Source of the DNA: Verrucomicrobiaceae bacterium
GTDB lineage: Bacteria; Verrucomicrobiota; Verrucomicrobiia; Verrucomicrobiales; Verrucomicrobiaceae
DNA length: 64,000 nucleotides
Reading direction: 5' to 3'
Assembly (NCBI GenBank): GCA_015075365.1
Contig: JABTUN010000005.1
Span: 124,001-188,000, forward strand
The translations under genes and the position numbers were made by a program. The notes beneath the pieces were generated by a model. That model ran no database searches. It had not been told where the DNA came from and saw nothing but the letters and a program-made list of their open reading frames with translations. How positions within the stretch are numbered: the first letter of the stretch is position 1; each line of letters starts with the position of its first letter. This document shows positions 9,156 through 15,924 of the stretch, in pieces.

Positions 9156-10469
9156 TTGAACACCGACATCTCCAAGCCCCAGCCTCGTTTCGAAGACCTT
9201 CGTGGAATCCTGCACTATGTGCCGCAGTTCCGACAGAAGGTATTTGTGATCGCTTTTGACGGCGCGCTGATGATGCAGCCGGGCTTTGCGAGCCTGCTGC
9301 AGGACGTGGCGGTGCTGCAATCGCTCAACATTGAGGTCGTGCTCGTGTTTGGAGCGCGTGCGCAGGTGCAAGCGCTCGCGGCGAAGCGCGGGATCACACT
9401 TTACAACGACGACGGCATGGGACGCACCGACGCGGCGGGCATCGAGATCGCCAAGGATGCCATCATGCGGCAGTGCAGCGATCTCGCGGCGGAACTCACG
9501 GCGCTCGAAATGCCCGTGGCGGTCTCCAACGCGCTCGCGGTGCATCCGGCGGGCGTGATTGAAGGTGTCGATCTCGAATTCACCGGCCGCATCGAGCGTG
9601 TCGATGAGGAAAGCCTGCGTGCGCTGCTCAAAGCGGACATCATCCCGATTTTGCCGCCGCTGGGCTATGACGGCAAAGGAGCCACGCTGCGGCTGAATTC
9701 CGACGCGGTGGCTGTGGAGGTCGCGATCGCGCTGCAGGCCGCAAAAGTCATCTTTGTCTCCGAAAGCGGCCTCAACGACCCGGATGGCCATCGCCTCGCC
9801 CAAATCTCAGTCGCCGAGGCGAAGGAGATGTACAAGAAAAGAGATCCGAAGCACGATGTGAGCATGCTATCAAAGCTGCGCTACGCCGCGCTCGCCTGTC
9901 AAGAAGGCGTGCCGCGCGTCCACATCGTCGATGGCACGCTCGATGAGGCGCTGTTGGCCGAATTGTTCTCCAATGAAGGCGTCGGCACGATGATTCATGC
10001 CGATGACTACCAGCAGATCCGCAAAGCCCGTGCCAGCGATGTGCCGGCGCTGCTTTCCATGATGCAGCAAAGCGTGGACGATGCCGCGTTGGTGCCGCGG
10101 AGTCGCGACTCCATCCAGTCGAAGATCAAAGACTTCTTCGTCCTCGAACTAGACGGCCACCCGATCGGCTCCATCGCCGTGCACTCGTATGAGGAAGAAG
10201 GCCGCAAGATCGCCGAACTGGCCTGCCTCTTCGTCAAACGCAGCCACAAGAACAAAAGCCACGGCCGGAAGCTCGTCGCCTTTGCCGAAGAAACCGCGAA
10301 GCAGCGCGGCTGCGAGGTCATCGTGGCCCTCAGCACGCAGGCCTTCCGCTTTTTCGAGGAAAAGATGGGCTACACCGTCACCACTCCCGATGCGCTGCCA
10401 GCCAGCCGTCGTGAGAAATACGACAAGAGCGGCCGGAACTCGAAGGTGCTCGTGAAGGCGCTCAAGTAG
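9156..10469 (+). CDS. argA: N-acetylglutamate synthase (amino-acid N-acetyltransferase)
   Basis: A 437-residue enzyme catalysing the first step of arginine synthesis, acetyl-CoA plus L-glutamate to N-acetylglutamate, in the cytoplasm. Residues about 5-285 form an amino-acid kinase fold (FRQKVFVIAFDGALM, VVLVFGARAQV, then LPPLGYDGKG and LNSDAVAVEVAIAL), and residues about 285-437 are a GNAT acetyltransferase domain with the CoA loop around SHKNKSHGRKLV. Length and order match classical ArgA. The start is a TTG: an in-frame TGA lies at 9141-9143 and no ATG or GTG occurs between it and the conserved N-terminus. A GAGG at 9142-9145, 10 bases upstream, can serve as ribosome-binding site. It converges with the CXXCH protein gene, 15 bases apart. 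Confidence 0.93.
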   Translation: MNTDISKPQPRFEDLRGILHYVPQFRQKVFVIAFDGALMMQPGFASLLQDVAVLQSLNIEVVLVFGARAQVQALAAKRGITLYNDDGMGRTDAAGIEIAKDAIMRQCSDLAAELTALEMPVAVSNALAVHPAGVIEGVDLEFTGRIERVDEESLRALLKADIIPILPPLGYDGKGATLRLNSDAVAVEVAIALQAAKVIFVSESGLNDPDGHRLAQISVAEAKEMYKKRDPKHDVSMLSKLRYAALACQEGVPRVHIVDGTLDEALLAELFSNEGVGTMIHADDYQQIRKARASDVPALLSMMQQSVDDAALVPRSRDSIQSKIKDFFVLELDGHPIGSIAVHSYEEEGRKIAELACLFVKRSHKNKSHGRKLVAFAEETAKQRGCEVIVALSTQAFRFFEEKMGYTVTTPDALPASRREKYDKSGRNSKVLVKALK

Positions 10470-10484
10470 CCTCCGAGGCGTCTT

Positions 10485-11750
10485 CTACCTCCACCATGCC
10501 GGCAGGTCGGTCATCGTATCCTTTAGGATCTCCCGGATGGAGCGCCGCTCTTCCACCGGCAGATGCGCCAGCGCAGGATTTGGCTGGGTGTCTCGCAGAC
10601 CCTCGGCCATGCGGAAATAAACACGGTCCTTCAGCTCCTTTGGCGCGTGCTTCCAGGTGTCTGTGTAGAGCATGAAACTGCAACGGTATTTGAACATGCG
10701 TGTCTTCAAATCGAGGTCCTTCAGCGCCATGCCGCGTTTGGACGGGCGGCGGTCGGCCAGGAAGTCACGTGCATAGGTCTCGTCGCCCTGGATGCCTTCG
10801 CGCGGTAGTTTTGCCTCGTCGGCAAAGAGGATGTAGCGCGCCAGCTCCTGGGCGGTCTCGTCGATCTCCTTCAGCTCCGGCGCGCCCAGCATGCCCCCCT
10901 TCCGGTCGTGCTTGAGCTGGCGGACGAGGTAGATTCCGCGCACGAGGCGGTTCTCGAAGCCGATCTGATGTTCATGGATCAGATGCGGCAGGATGTCGCT
11001 CGTGGGCAGTAGATGGAGATCGAGGTTTGAGAGCTGGCCGGGCGGCACATCCACCCGCTCCACCCTGCCGCCGCGTGCGAGGCCCATGATGTTCGCCTTG
11101 TGATTGGAGATGTTGTGTTTCCCTGTCAGGTGCCAGCCGCCAAAGCGGTTCTCCAACGGAATTTGATGCCCCTGCTCATCGCGCCGGAAGGTTTCCAGAC
11201 TCGACCCGGCCTGCGAAACGAGCAGCGACTCCGCAATCAAGCCGGGCAGGCGTTTCGTGGCCGTGCCTCCGTGGCAGTTGAAACACTTCGTGCCGCGCTC
11301 CACACGCGGCATGCCACCGCCGACGCGGAGGCGGTCAAAGACATAAAACACCGGTCCCAACTCCGGGTCAGCCGCCGCCACCTCCACCAGTCCGCCCGGC
11401 ACCCAACCCAGGTAGGTGTCCTCGTTGAAGTAGAGCGCGCGCGGATTGCGCGGGTTGATGATCTCGCTTTGCAATGAACTGGCGGAAAACACCAGCAGTT
11501 GGGAGCTGACCGGGATGTGGAGTTCCTTTAGCAGGCTGGCCAGGAATGCCTTGTCGCTGGAGGTGTCGATGCTCACTTGCCCTTGGGTGATTTTTTCCAG
11601 GAGCTGGGCAAAGCGATCTTTCGGCTTCGCCTCCGCGTAGTTGTGGGGTGGCGCGCGAAACTCAAAAACCCGGTAGGGGGAGTCAGCCGCCGGAAGCCGG
11701 AGGCAGGAAAGGCACAGGATGATCGTCAGGCAGGGGATGGGGGTCCTCAT
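10485..11750 (-). CDS. Exported protein with a single c-type heme motif
   Basis: A 421-residue protein with a signal peptide (residues 1-22, hydrophobic LTIILCLSCLRLPAA). A single heme-binding CXXCH is present as KCFNCHGG at about residue 163, flanked upstream by GPVFYVFDRL. Further conserved-looking segments are RFGGWHLTGKHN and HLIHEHQIGFENR, whose His and Met-poor surroundings leave the second heme ligand unclear. The pattern resembles uncharacterised cytochrome-like proteins of Planctomycetota and Verrucomicrobiota, located outside the cytoplasm. It stands alone on its strand between argA and a small membrane protein, so context gives no pathway. Confidence 0.75.
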   Translation of the reverse strand: MRTPIPCLTIILCLSCLRLPAADSPYRVFEFRAPPHNYAEAKPKDRFAQLLEKITQGQVSIDTSSDKAFLASLLKELHIPVSSQLLVFSASSLQSEIINPRNPRALYFNEDTYLGWVPGGLVEVAAADPELGPVFYVFDRLRVGGGMPRVERGTKCFNCHGGTATKRLPGLIAESLLVSQAGSSLETFRRDEQGHQIPLENRFGGWHLTGKHNISNHKANIMGLARGGRVERVDVPPGQLSNLDLHLLPTSDILPHLIHEHQIGFENRLVRGIYLVRQLKHDRKGGMLGAPELKEIDETAQELARYILFADEAKLPREGIQGDETYARDFLADRRPSKRGMALKDLDLKTRMFKYRCSFMLYTDTWKHAPKELKDRVYFRMAEGLRDTQPNPALAHLPVEERRSIREILKDTMTDLPAWWR

Positions 11751-11877
11751 GGGCAGCGCGGGCAGGTACGTTCGTCAACGGATGGAAATCACAACCAAAG
11801 TGGAAGCGCAAGGTTGCGAGAAGCCGCGTTGCTGAATGCCCCGGGGGCGTCTAGACTAGGCCAAGACCGCTCCCATC

Positions 11878-12039
11878 ATGGCCCGCCGCCGTTCCCGCCG
11901 ACTTACCAAGCCGCTTCTGCCAGGATTCTGGACGCTGCTGGCCGTTTTGCTGCTGCTGGGGAGCGTTTTCGGCTTCTTTTGGCTCGGAGGTGCCATGCTT
12001 ACGGCCCGTCCTCCGACGCCCGCCAAGGCGGAGAAGTAG
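11878..12039 (+). CDS. Small single-pass membrane protein (53 residues)
   Basis: A 53-residue reading frame with an Arg-rich cytoplasmic start (MARRRSRRLTK), one strongly hydrophobic helix at about residues 15-40 (FWTLLAVLLLLGSVFGFFWL) and a short Pro/Ala/Lys tail ending AEK. The positive-inside pattern suggests N-in topology. No clear Shine-Dalgarno sequence is visible. It lies between the divergent CXXCH gene and the IS element. Its composition is what a real small membrane protein would show, but the shortness keeps confidence moderate. Confidence 0.5.
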   Translation: MARRRSRRLTKPLLPGFWTLLAVLLLLGSVFGFFWLGGAMLTARPPTPAKAEK

Positions 12040-12139
12040 CAGGCAGTGTCCATGCCCTGCCAGCCGTGGCAGGCACGCGCTACCTCGCGTGATCCTGTGT
12101 GTAGTGCTCCCCTCAAAGTTGGACAAGAGCCAGTGTTGT

Positions 12140-13000
12140 TCAGGCGGCTTGTTGATGGGGTGGGTTGCATAGGGTGAGGTAGGTTTGGCGTGGGGTGTTG
12201 TAGTTGAGGGCGGAGTGGGTGCGCTGGGTGTTGTAGTGTTCGATGTATCTGGCGACCGTCGCGCGTGCGGCGGTGAGGTTGTCAAAGCGGTGCTGCCAGG
12301 CGCATTCCTCTTTGAAGGTGCGGATGAACCGCTCGCACAGGCCGTTTTGCTCGGGCGTGTAGGGAGCGATGTATTCCTGCGTGAGGCCGTAGTCACGCAC
12401 GAGGGCGCGGTAGGCTCGTGAGCCGAAGACAAGGCCGTTATCGTGGCGCAAGGTGAGTCCTGATGGAGCGCCTCGAGTGGTGCCGAAGCGGTGCAGCAGG
12501 GCCTCTTCCAGCGCACGCTCGGCGGTCTTGGCTCGGGCGGTGTGCGCCAGATCCCAGCCGAGGACTTCACGCGAGCAGCAGTCGACGACCGGCACGAAGG
12601 CGCACCAGCCGTCGCGCCCGCAGTCCACGGTGGCGATGTCGGTGGCCCAACGCTGGTTGGGGGCTGCGGCGATGGATTTGAGGTGCTGCACACGCGGACG
12701 GCGGCCGATGCGGCGCTGCCTGCATGTCCAGCGGTGCAGGCGCATGATGCGGTGGACCTTCTTGCGGTTGACGATCATGCCCTGGCCTTTGGTGAGACGG
12801 GCATGAGTCATGCGCACGCCATAGGTGGGATGAGCCTCGATCACCGCACGGATGGCCTCGACGCACGCGGGATCGCACCGCGGTTCGAGGTGGCGTCCAT
12901 GCGGCTGGTAATAGGTGGTGGAGCGTGCCACGCCGAGGAGACGGCACAGCACGCTCACAGGCACCGGCGGGGATCCCGATTGGAGAAGTTGGTTTTGCAT
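12140..13000 (-). CDS. IS3-family transposase OrfB (rve integrase core)
   Basis: The DDE transposase part of the element, 286 residues from the internal ATG at 13000. An HTH_21-like segment precedes the rve integrase core; catalytic residues are visible as Asp in RWATDIATVD, Asp in LRHDNG and Glu in TPEQNGLCERFIR, the normal D-D-(35)-E spacing. The OrfB frame is open upstream to 13192, past the orfA stop at 13003, so the active OrfAB transposase is expected from a -1 shift within orfA at the A7G tract. It appears complete and ends about 35 bases before the left end of the element. Confidence 0.88.
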   Translation of the reverse strand: MQNQLLQSGSPPVPVSVLCRLLGVARSTTYYQPHGRHLEPRCDPACVEAIRAVIEAHPTYGVRMTHARLTKGQGMIVNRKKVHRIMRLHRWTCRQRRIGRRPRVQHLKSIAAAPNQRWATDIATVDCGRDGWCAFVPVVDCCSREVLGWDLAHTARAKTAERALEEALLHRFGTTRGAPSGLTLRHDNGLVFGSRAYRALVRDYGLTQEYIAPYTPEQNGLCERFIRTFKEECAWQHRFDNLTAARATVARYIEHYNTQRTHSALNYNTPRQTYLTLCNPPHQQAA

Positions 13001-13002
13001 GG

Positions 13003-13371
13003 CTACCACGAGATCCCTTCCGGCAAGTCCTTGCCCAAGTAGCGATGAGCTTTTTTTAAAACGTCCACATGCAGGGTGAGCTCGCCGACCTTGGCCAGCA
13101 GGGTCTTCTCGCGAGCCTCGAACTGCTGGGCGAGGTCGCGCGGATGACTGCGCAGGGCCTCGGTGCCCTGGGTGATGAAGTCCTCCTTCCACTGCTCGAC
13201 CTCGGCGAGAGTCAGCGCGTGCTGGCGAGCAGCCTCCGCGGCGGTGGTCTTGCCTTGGAGGATGTCGATGACGAGGGCGGCCTTGCGCTTCGCGGTCCAG
13301 CGTTGCGGACTGTCGGCATCGGTTTCGATCTCGACGGCGGGAGGTGTGATGGCGGCTTTAGGCTTACTCAT
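13003..13371 (-). CDS. IS3-family OrfA (DNA-binding, leucine-zipper protein)
   Basis: A 122-residue protein beginning at the ATG at 13371 (MSKPKAAITPP); a longer in-frame version from 13407 is possible. Residues about 30-75 form a helix-turn-helix of the transposase-8 kind (RKAALVIDILQGKTTAAEAA), followed by a heptad-rich segment (LLAKVGELTLHVDVLKKAH) that serves for oligomerisation with OrfAB. OrfA binds the element ends and, alone, tends to limit transposition. Its stop lies 3 bases before the OrfB ATG, and the two frames overlap by about 190 bases. Confidence 0.85.
   Translation of the reverse strand: MSKPKAAITPPAVEIETDADSPQRWTAKRKAALVIDILQGKTTAAEAARQHALTLAEVEQWKEDFITQGTEALRSHPRDLAQQFEAREKTLLAKVGELTLHVDVLKKAHRYLGKDLPEGISW
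13050..13057 (-). other. Programmed -1 ribosomal frameshift site (A7G) in the IS3 element
   Basis: On the minus strand the orfA codons TTA AAA AAA GCT contain A7 followed by G. Slipping back one base at AAAAAAG joins the OrfA frame to the OrfB frame (…KKSSSLLGQGLAGRD…) without a stop, which is the classic way IS3 elements make the OrfAB transposase. That the site lies exactly inside the orfA/orfB overlap supports this reading. Confidence 0.75.
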
Positions 13372-13424
13372 GGCAGAAGGCTCCGGGTTGAGGGTGAACA
13401 GCGACAAGTGGGAGGGGGCGGCGA

Positions 13425-13515
13425 CCGCGCAGAAGCTCTGTTACGGCTACGCTGCGGCCTCGTCTCGCTACGCTCGACGAGACCTGCACTGCGCCTTCAC
13501 AGAGCTTCTGCGCGG
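13425..13515. repeat. Perfect 17-bp inverted repeat (large hairpin) in the IS leader
   Basis: CCGCGCAGAAGCTCTGT at 13425-13441 is perfectly repeated in inverse at 13499-13515, enclosing 57 bases that hold a second small stem (GTCTCG/CGAGAC). The structure sits between orfA and the proposed right end of the IS. It could be a miniature palindromic element inserted into the IS or a regulatory hairpin that shields transposase translation. Confidence 0.7.
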
Positions 13516-13641
13516 GGTGGATGTATGCCTGATCTTGGATCAGTTCGGAGAGCTTATCACCTGTCCAATCCAAGAGGGGGACGGAGCATGTGGTGGTTCC
13601 TGGCATGGTGCGCACATTTGTTAATTTCAACTCCCGCACTC

Positions 13642-13863
13642 TCATTCCCCGCTTAACCAAAGGCCCAAACCCGCCAGAATGCTCCCGATCCCGACAATCA
13701 GCGCAGTGGTTGTGTAGAGCCAAAAATAGAAAGATTCAGTGGCTCGTGGATAGGTTCTGTATCTGTAGCGAACATAGCCGCGCTTGATACTCTTTATATA
13801 GGCGAAAATAAGATGGATACCCATCGCCAACAAAAAATACTTCACCAGTAGTCGAGTATCCAT
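13642..13863 (-). CDS. Two-helix membrane protein, candidate immunity partner of Rhs tip 2
   Basis: A 73-residue protein with two membrane helices (about residues 5-25, LLVKYFLLAMGIHLIFAYI, and 46-70, YFWLYTTTALIVGIGSILAG) joined by a basic, Tyr/Arg-rich loop. It starts 6 bases after the stop of the second Rhs module on the same strand, the usual place for the immunity gene of a polymorphic toxin. The local sequence is less GC-rich than the surroundings. Its pattern (F-W near the start of helix 2) resembles the two tiny membrane frames after module 1. The immunity role is inferred from position and topology only. Confidence 0.6.
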   Translation of the reverse strand: MDTRLLVKYFLLAMGIHLIFAYIKSIKRGYVRYRYRTYPRATESFYFWLYTTTALIVGIGSILAGLGLWLSGE

Positions 13864-13869
13864 AGAACA

Positions 13870-15555
13870 TCAGCATTTTTCGCTGCACTTGGACAGTTTG
13901 TCAGTCAGATCATATGCCGCGAGAGCGTGGCCTATTCCTGGAAGCGATTTCGCCAGTGCTCTCAATGCAGTTCGTCCCAAGAGCCCGTTTCTTATTGTAT
14001 TGCTAGCTCGGCCTGATTGGATTAAGTTAAAGTTGAATTGGTATCTTGCCTCCCCTCCTACTGCGTCAAATTGGCTTTGGAAGTAGTCACCAGAAGCTTC
14101 ACTTGCCGCTCCGTAATTACCGGCTCCGTGATCAACCAGCTTGGAGTCGCCGCTTAAGAGGTTGATCTCCGTTCCCAGCAAGCCTTTTGCCGTTCCGATT
14201 GCCGATGTTACCGGGCCACCACTAGCCAAAAGGAAATCTATTCCAAAATTGGCCCAGACATCGAGGGCACACCTGCTATGAGCATCTTTATCACGACACG
14301 AAGGACTAACCCATCCCAAACGTTTTGCCACCCATGCGACGCCTGCGAGGTACCCCGCTGTGAAGCCAGTTGCACCAGGAGGCGGAGGAGGTGGCGGCGG
14401 GGGAGGTGGGGGTGGGTCTTCTTTTACTCCCGGCGGCAGGTGACAGTACTGGTTGTCTTTCCACCATTTCAGTTGCTCATGGCAGCATGTCGCCCCGAGA
14501 AAGTCTTTGGTGACAGGCTTGCCACCTTTGCAAAACGGGCACACCGCCATCAGCCCCAAATGGTCCACCTCGTTCACTGCACGATTCCCGGCGTAAGCAT
14601 ACAGATTCATCCCTCCAAGTTCCTCAATCGGGTCTTTGCACGCCCACCTCCCCAGCGCGGGAAGGTAATATCGGTAGCCGTAGTTCAGCCAGCCCGTCTC
14701 CACGTCCTCAAACTGCCCCTGGAACGAAAACTCCATCGCGCACTCGCTGCTGCTCCTCACCGTGTAGTCCGGGTTCAAGATCGTACGCAGTCCGAACGCG
14801 CCAAATGCATAACGTTCCGTCACCGCCCCTTCCTCATCCGTGATCGCTGCCGGACTAAAGTAGTCCATCAGGATGTAGCGCGTCTCGTTGAGTGAGGTGC
14901 CTCCCACAGCCCGGTCGCGCCGGACCAGATCGTCACGATGCCTCGCTCCCCAGAGATAACTGGCCGCTGCTGTGGTTTCCGCATCCTTCCTCTCCTCCAC
15001 CGGACGCCACTGGTCATTGTAATAGCTGTGCAGCGTCACATCCTCAATGTTCGAGTAGCGCGTCGTGCGGCGTGTCATGCCGTCATACTGGTAGGCCGCC
15101 GTCGTGCCGCTGGGCACATGCTCCGCCTCCACGATCCGGCTCCACGCGTCCCATTTGAGTCCCCAGGAACTATCCCAATCCTGGCCGGGGCCGGGCACCG
15201 CCTCCACCATGCGCCCCGCACGATCCGTGCGCATCCGCGCCGCCCCGCTCACCTCCATCAGGCGGTTCCCCTTGTCGTGCGTGCGCTCTTGATTCAGCGT
15301 TTCCGAGCCATTCGCAGCCGTGTGATACCCATGCCAGTTGCCCGTCTCGTCATAGTCCCAACGGGAACCGTTGGAGGGTACACCCGCGATGGCACTCTGT
15401 GCCAGATTGAGGTCACCCCGGTCATCGCCGATGACCTGACTGATGGAGTCATACGCATACGCGTTGTCCCAGCCCTGCGTGGTGGCACGCTGCCGCCAAG
15501 TGCGGCGGCTGTCGCGGTCAAAGCCGTATTGAAGCTGTTCGAGGGTCGTTGGCAT
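13870..15555 (-). CDS. Rhs/YD-repeat C-terminal module with variable tip 2
   Basis: A 561-residue protein starting at ATG 15555 (MPTTLEQLQYGFDRD); an alternative start 22 codons upstream is not shared with the sister module. Residues 1 to about 335 are Rhs core with YD-type strands (YNDQWRPVEERKD, YRYYLPALGRWACKDPIEE) closing with the hallmark NLYAYAGNRAVNEVDHLGL. The tip that follows is specific: a Cys pair (CPFCKGG), a run of 13 prolines as a hinge, then a Gly/Ala-rich region and a C-terminus ending LSKCSEKC. The first 950 bp are near-identical to the upstream module, the tip is unrelated. I cannot name the tip's activity. The gene lacks its own export signal and full Rhs shell, so it looks like an orphan tip cassette. 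Confidence 0.8.
   Translation of the reverse strand: MPTTLEQLQYGFDRDSRRTWRQRATTQGWDNAYAYDSISQVIGDDRGDLNLAQSAIAGVPSNGSRWDYDETGNWHGYHTAANGSETLNQERTHDKGNRLMEVSGAARMRTDRAGRMVEAVPGPGQDWDSSWGLKWDAWSRIVEAEHVPSGTTAAYQYDGMTRRTTRYSNIEDVTLHSYYNDQWRPVEERKDAETTAAASYLWGARHRDDLVRRDRAVGGTSLNETRYILMDYFSPAAITDEEGAVTERYAFGAFGLRTILNPDYTVRSSSECAMEFSFQGQFEDVETGWLNYGYRYYLPALGRWACKDPIEELGGMNLYAYAGNRAVNEVDHLGLMAVCPFCKGGKPVTKDFLGATCCHEQLKWWKDNQYCHLPPGVKEDPPPPPPPPPPPPPGATGFTAGYLAGVAWVAKRLGWVSPSCRDKDAHSRCALDVWANFGIDFLLASGGPVTSAIGTAKGLLGTEINLLSGDSKLVDHGAGNYGAASEASGDYFQSQFDAVGGEARYQFNFNLIQSGRASNTIRNGLLGRTALRALAKSLPGIGHALAAYDLTDKLSKCSEKC
14600..15555 (-). repeat. Direct repeat of Rhs core (copy 2; copy 1 at about 16495-17450)
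   Basis: About 950 bp of Rhs core are duplicated with an offset of 1895 bp. Identity starts exactly at the ATG (15555 and 17450) and fades at the tip border just after the GRWACKDPIE codons. Long blocks are identical while others carry scattered changes, a mosaic expected from gene conversion or recombination between cassettes. Confidence 0.85.
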
Positions 15556-15700
15556 GGAGTAGGCGGAAAGATGACCAAGAAGCAATGATGAGGATGGGTG
15601 TTCGCTTTTTGATCCGAGCAATTTTCCACTGTTTCAAACGCTCCTTCATGGTGGTTTGTTCTCTTGCGATCCGGCAATCGGAAACCTGTTGATAGATCAT
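15556..15700 (-). other. AT-richer spacer between Rhs modules
   Basis: This 145-base gap separates the last tiny membrane frame of module 1 from the ATG of module 2. It is clearly AT-richer than the core sequences on both sides and is not related to the 17451-17546 segment that precedes module 1. Short open frames cross it (for example from 15700 and 15677) but show no convincing protein character. It may carry the promoter or a remnant of a displaced tip. Confidence 0.4.
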
Positions 15701-15823
15701 TTAAGTTTTCAACAGAATCTTACAGCACAAGATGATGCCACAAATCATGAAAATCATCGCGGCAAGGAACCAAAGGCATATGCTGATACGCCTAAACCAA
15801 AAATAGAGGTCGTTGATTTTCAT
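15701..15823 (-). CDS. Tiny membrane protein (40 residues), second in ATGA-coupled pair
   Basis: The frame MKINDLYFWFRRISICLWFL and on to CCKILLKT is one basic-headed hydrophobic helix of about 25 residues. Its ATG overlaps the stop of the preceding 34-residue frame in an ATGA, suggesting translational coupling. The same frame remains open upstream to a GTG at 15934, giving a 77-residue alternative product. The Y-F-W at the start of the helix recalls helix 2 of the 73-residue protein after Rhs module 2. A candidate half of a two-part immunity protein, or the second half of one immunity gene that has suffered a frameshift. Confidence 0.5.
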   Translation of the reverse strand: MKINDLYFWFRRISICLWFLAAMIFMICGIILCCKILLKT

Positions 15824-15924
15824 AGTTCCATCTGTAGAGTTAGTAACAGCGTTTTTATTGCCATCCAGAAGCCAAAGCAGGAGGCAATGAAGGAGAATAG
15901 GGTTATGGCTTGGTCCGGTTTCAT
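15820..15924 (-). CDS. Tiny membrane protein (34 residues), first in ATGA-coupled pair
   Basis: A 34-residue frame, MKPDQAITLFSFIASCFGFW then MAIKTLLLTLQMEL, consisting of an N-terminal charged cap and one hydrophobic helix. Its ATG overlaps the stop codon of the Rhs module 1 gene as ATGA, and its own stop overlaps the ATG of the next tiny frame in the same way. Such stacked overlaps point to coupled translation of toxin tip and partners. Helix spacing resembles helix 1 of the 73-residue protein at 13642-13863. A longer in-frame start (ATG at 15936) adds four residues. Confidence 0.5.
   Translation of the reverse strand: MKPDQAITLFSFIASCFGFWMAIKTLLLTLQMEL

Larger units (their letters stand above)
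12105..13588 (-). mobile_element. IS3-family insertion sequence
   Basis: The unit holds overlapping orfA and orfB transposase frames on the minus strand. Proposed ends are TGCTCC at 12105 and its inverse GGAGCA at 13583-13588; inside them TTGGACA recurs on both ends (12119-12125, and inverted as TGTCCAA at 13562-13568), giving imperfect inverted repeats of about 25 bp. Flanking pentamers TGTAG (12100-12104) and TGTGG (13589-13593) would be an imperfect target duplication. The leader between the orfA start and the right end is about 217 bp, longer than usual, and contains a large hairpin. The boundaries are tentative. Confidence 0.75.

Noticed and set aside
12100..13593. Perfect target-site duplication of the IS element
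   Set aside because: Flanks read TGTAG and TGTGG; one mismatch, so only a tentative duplication is claimed.
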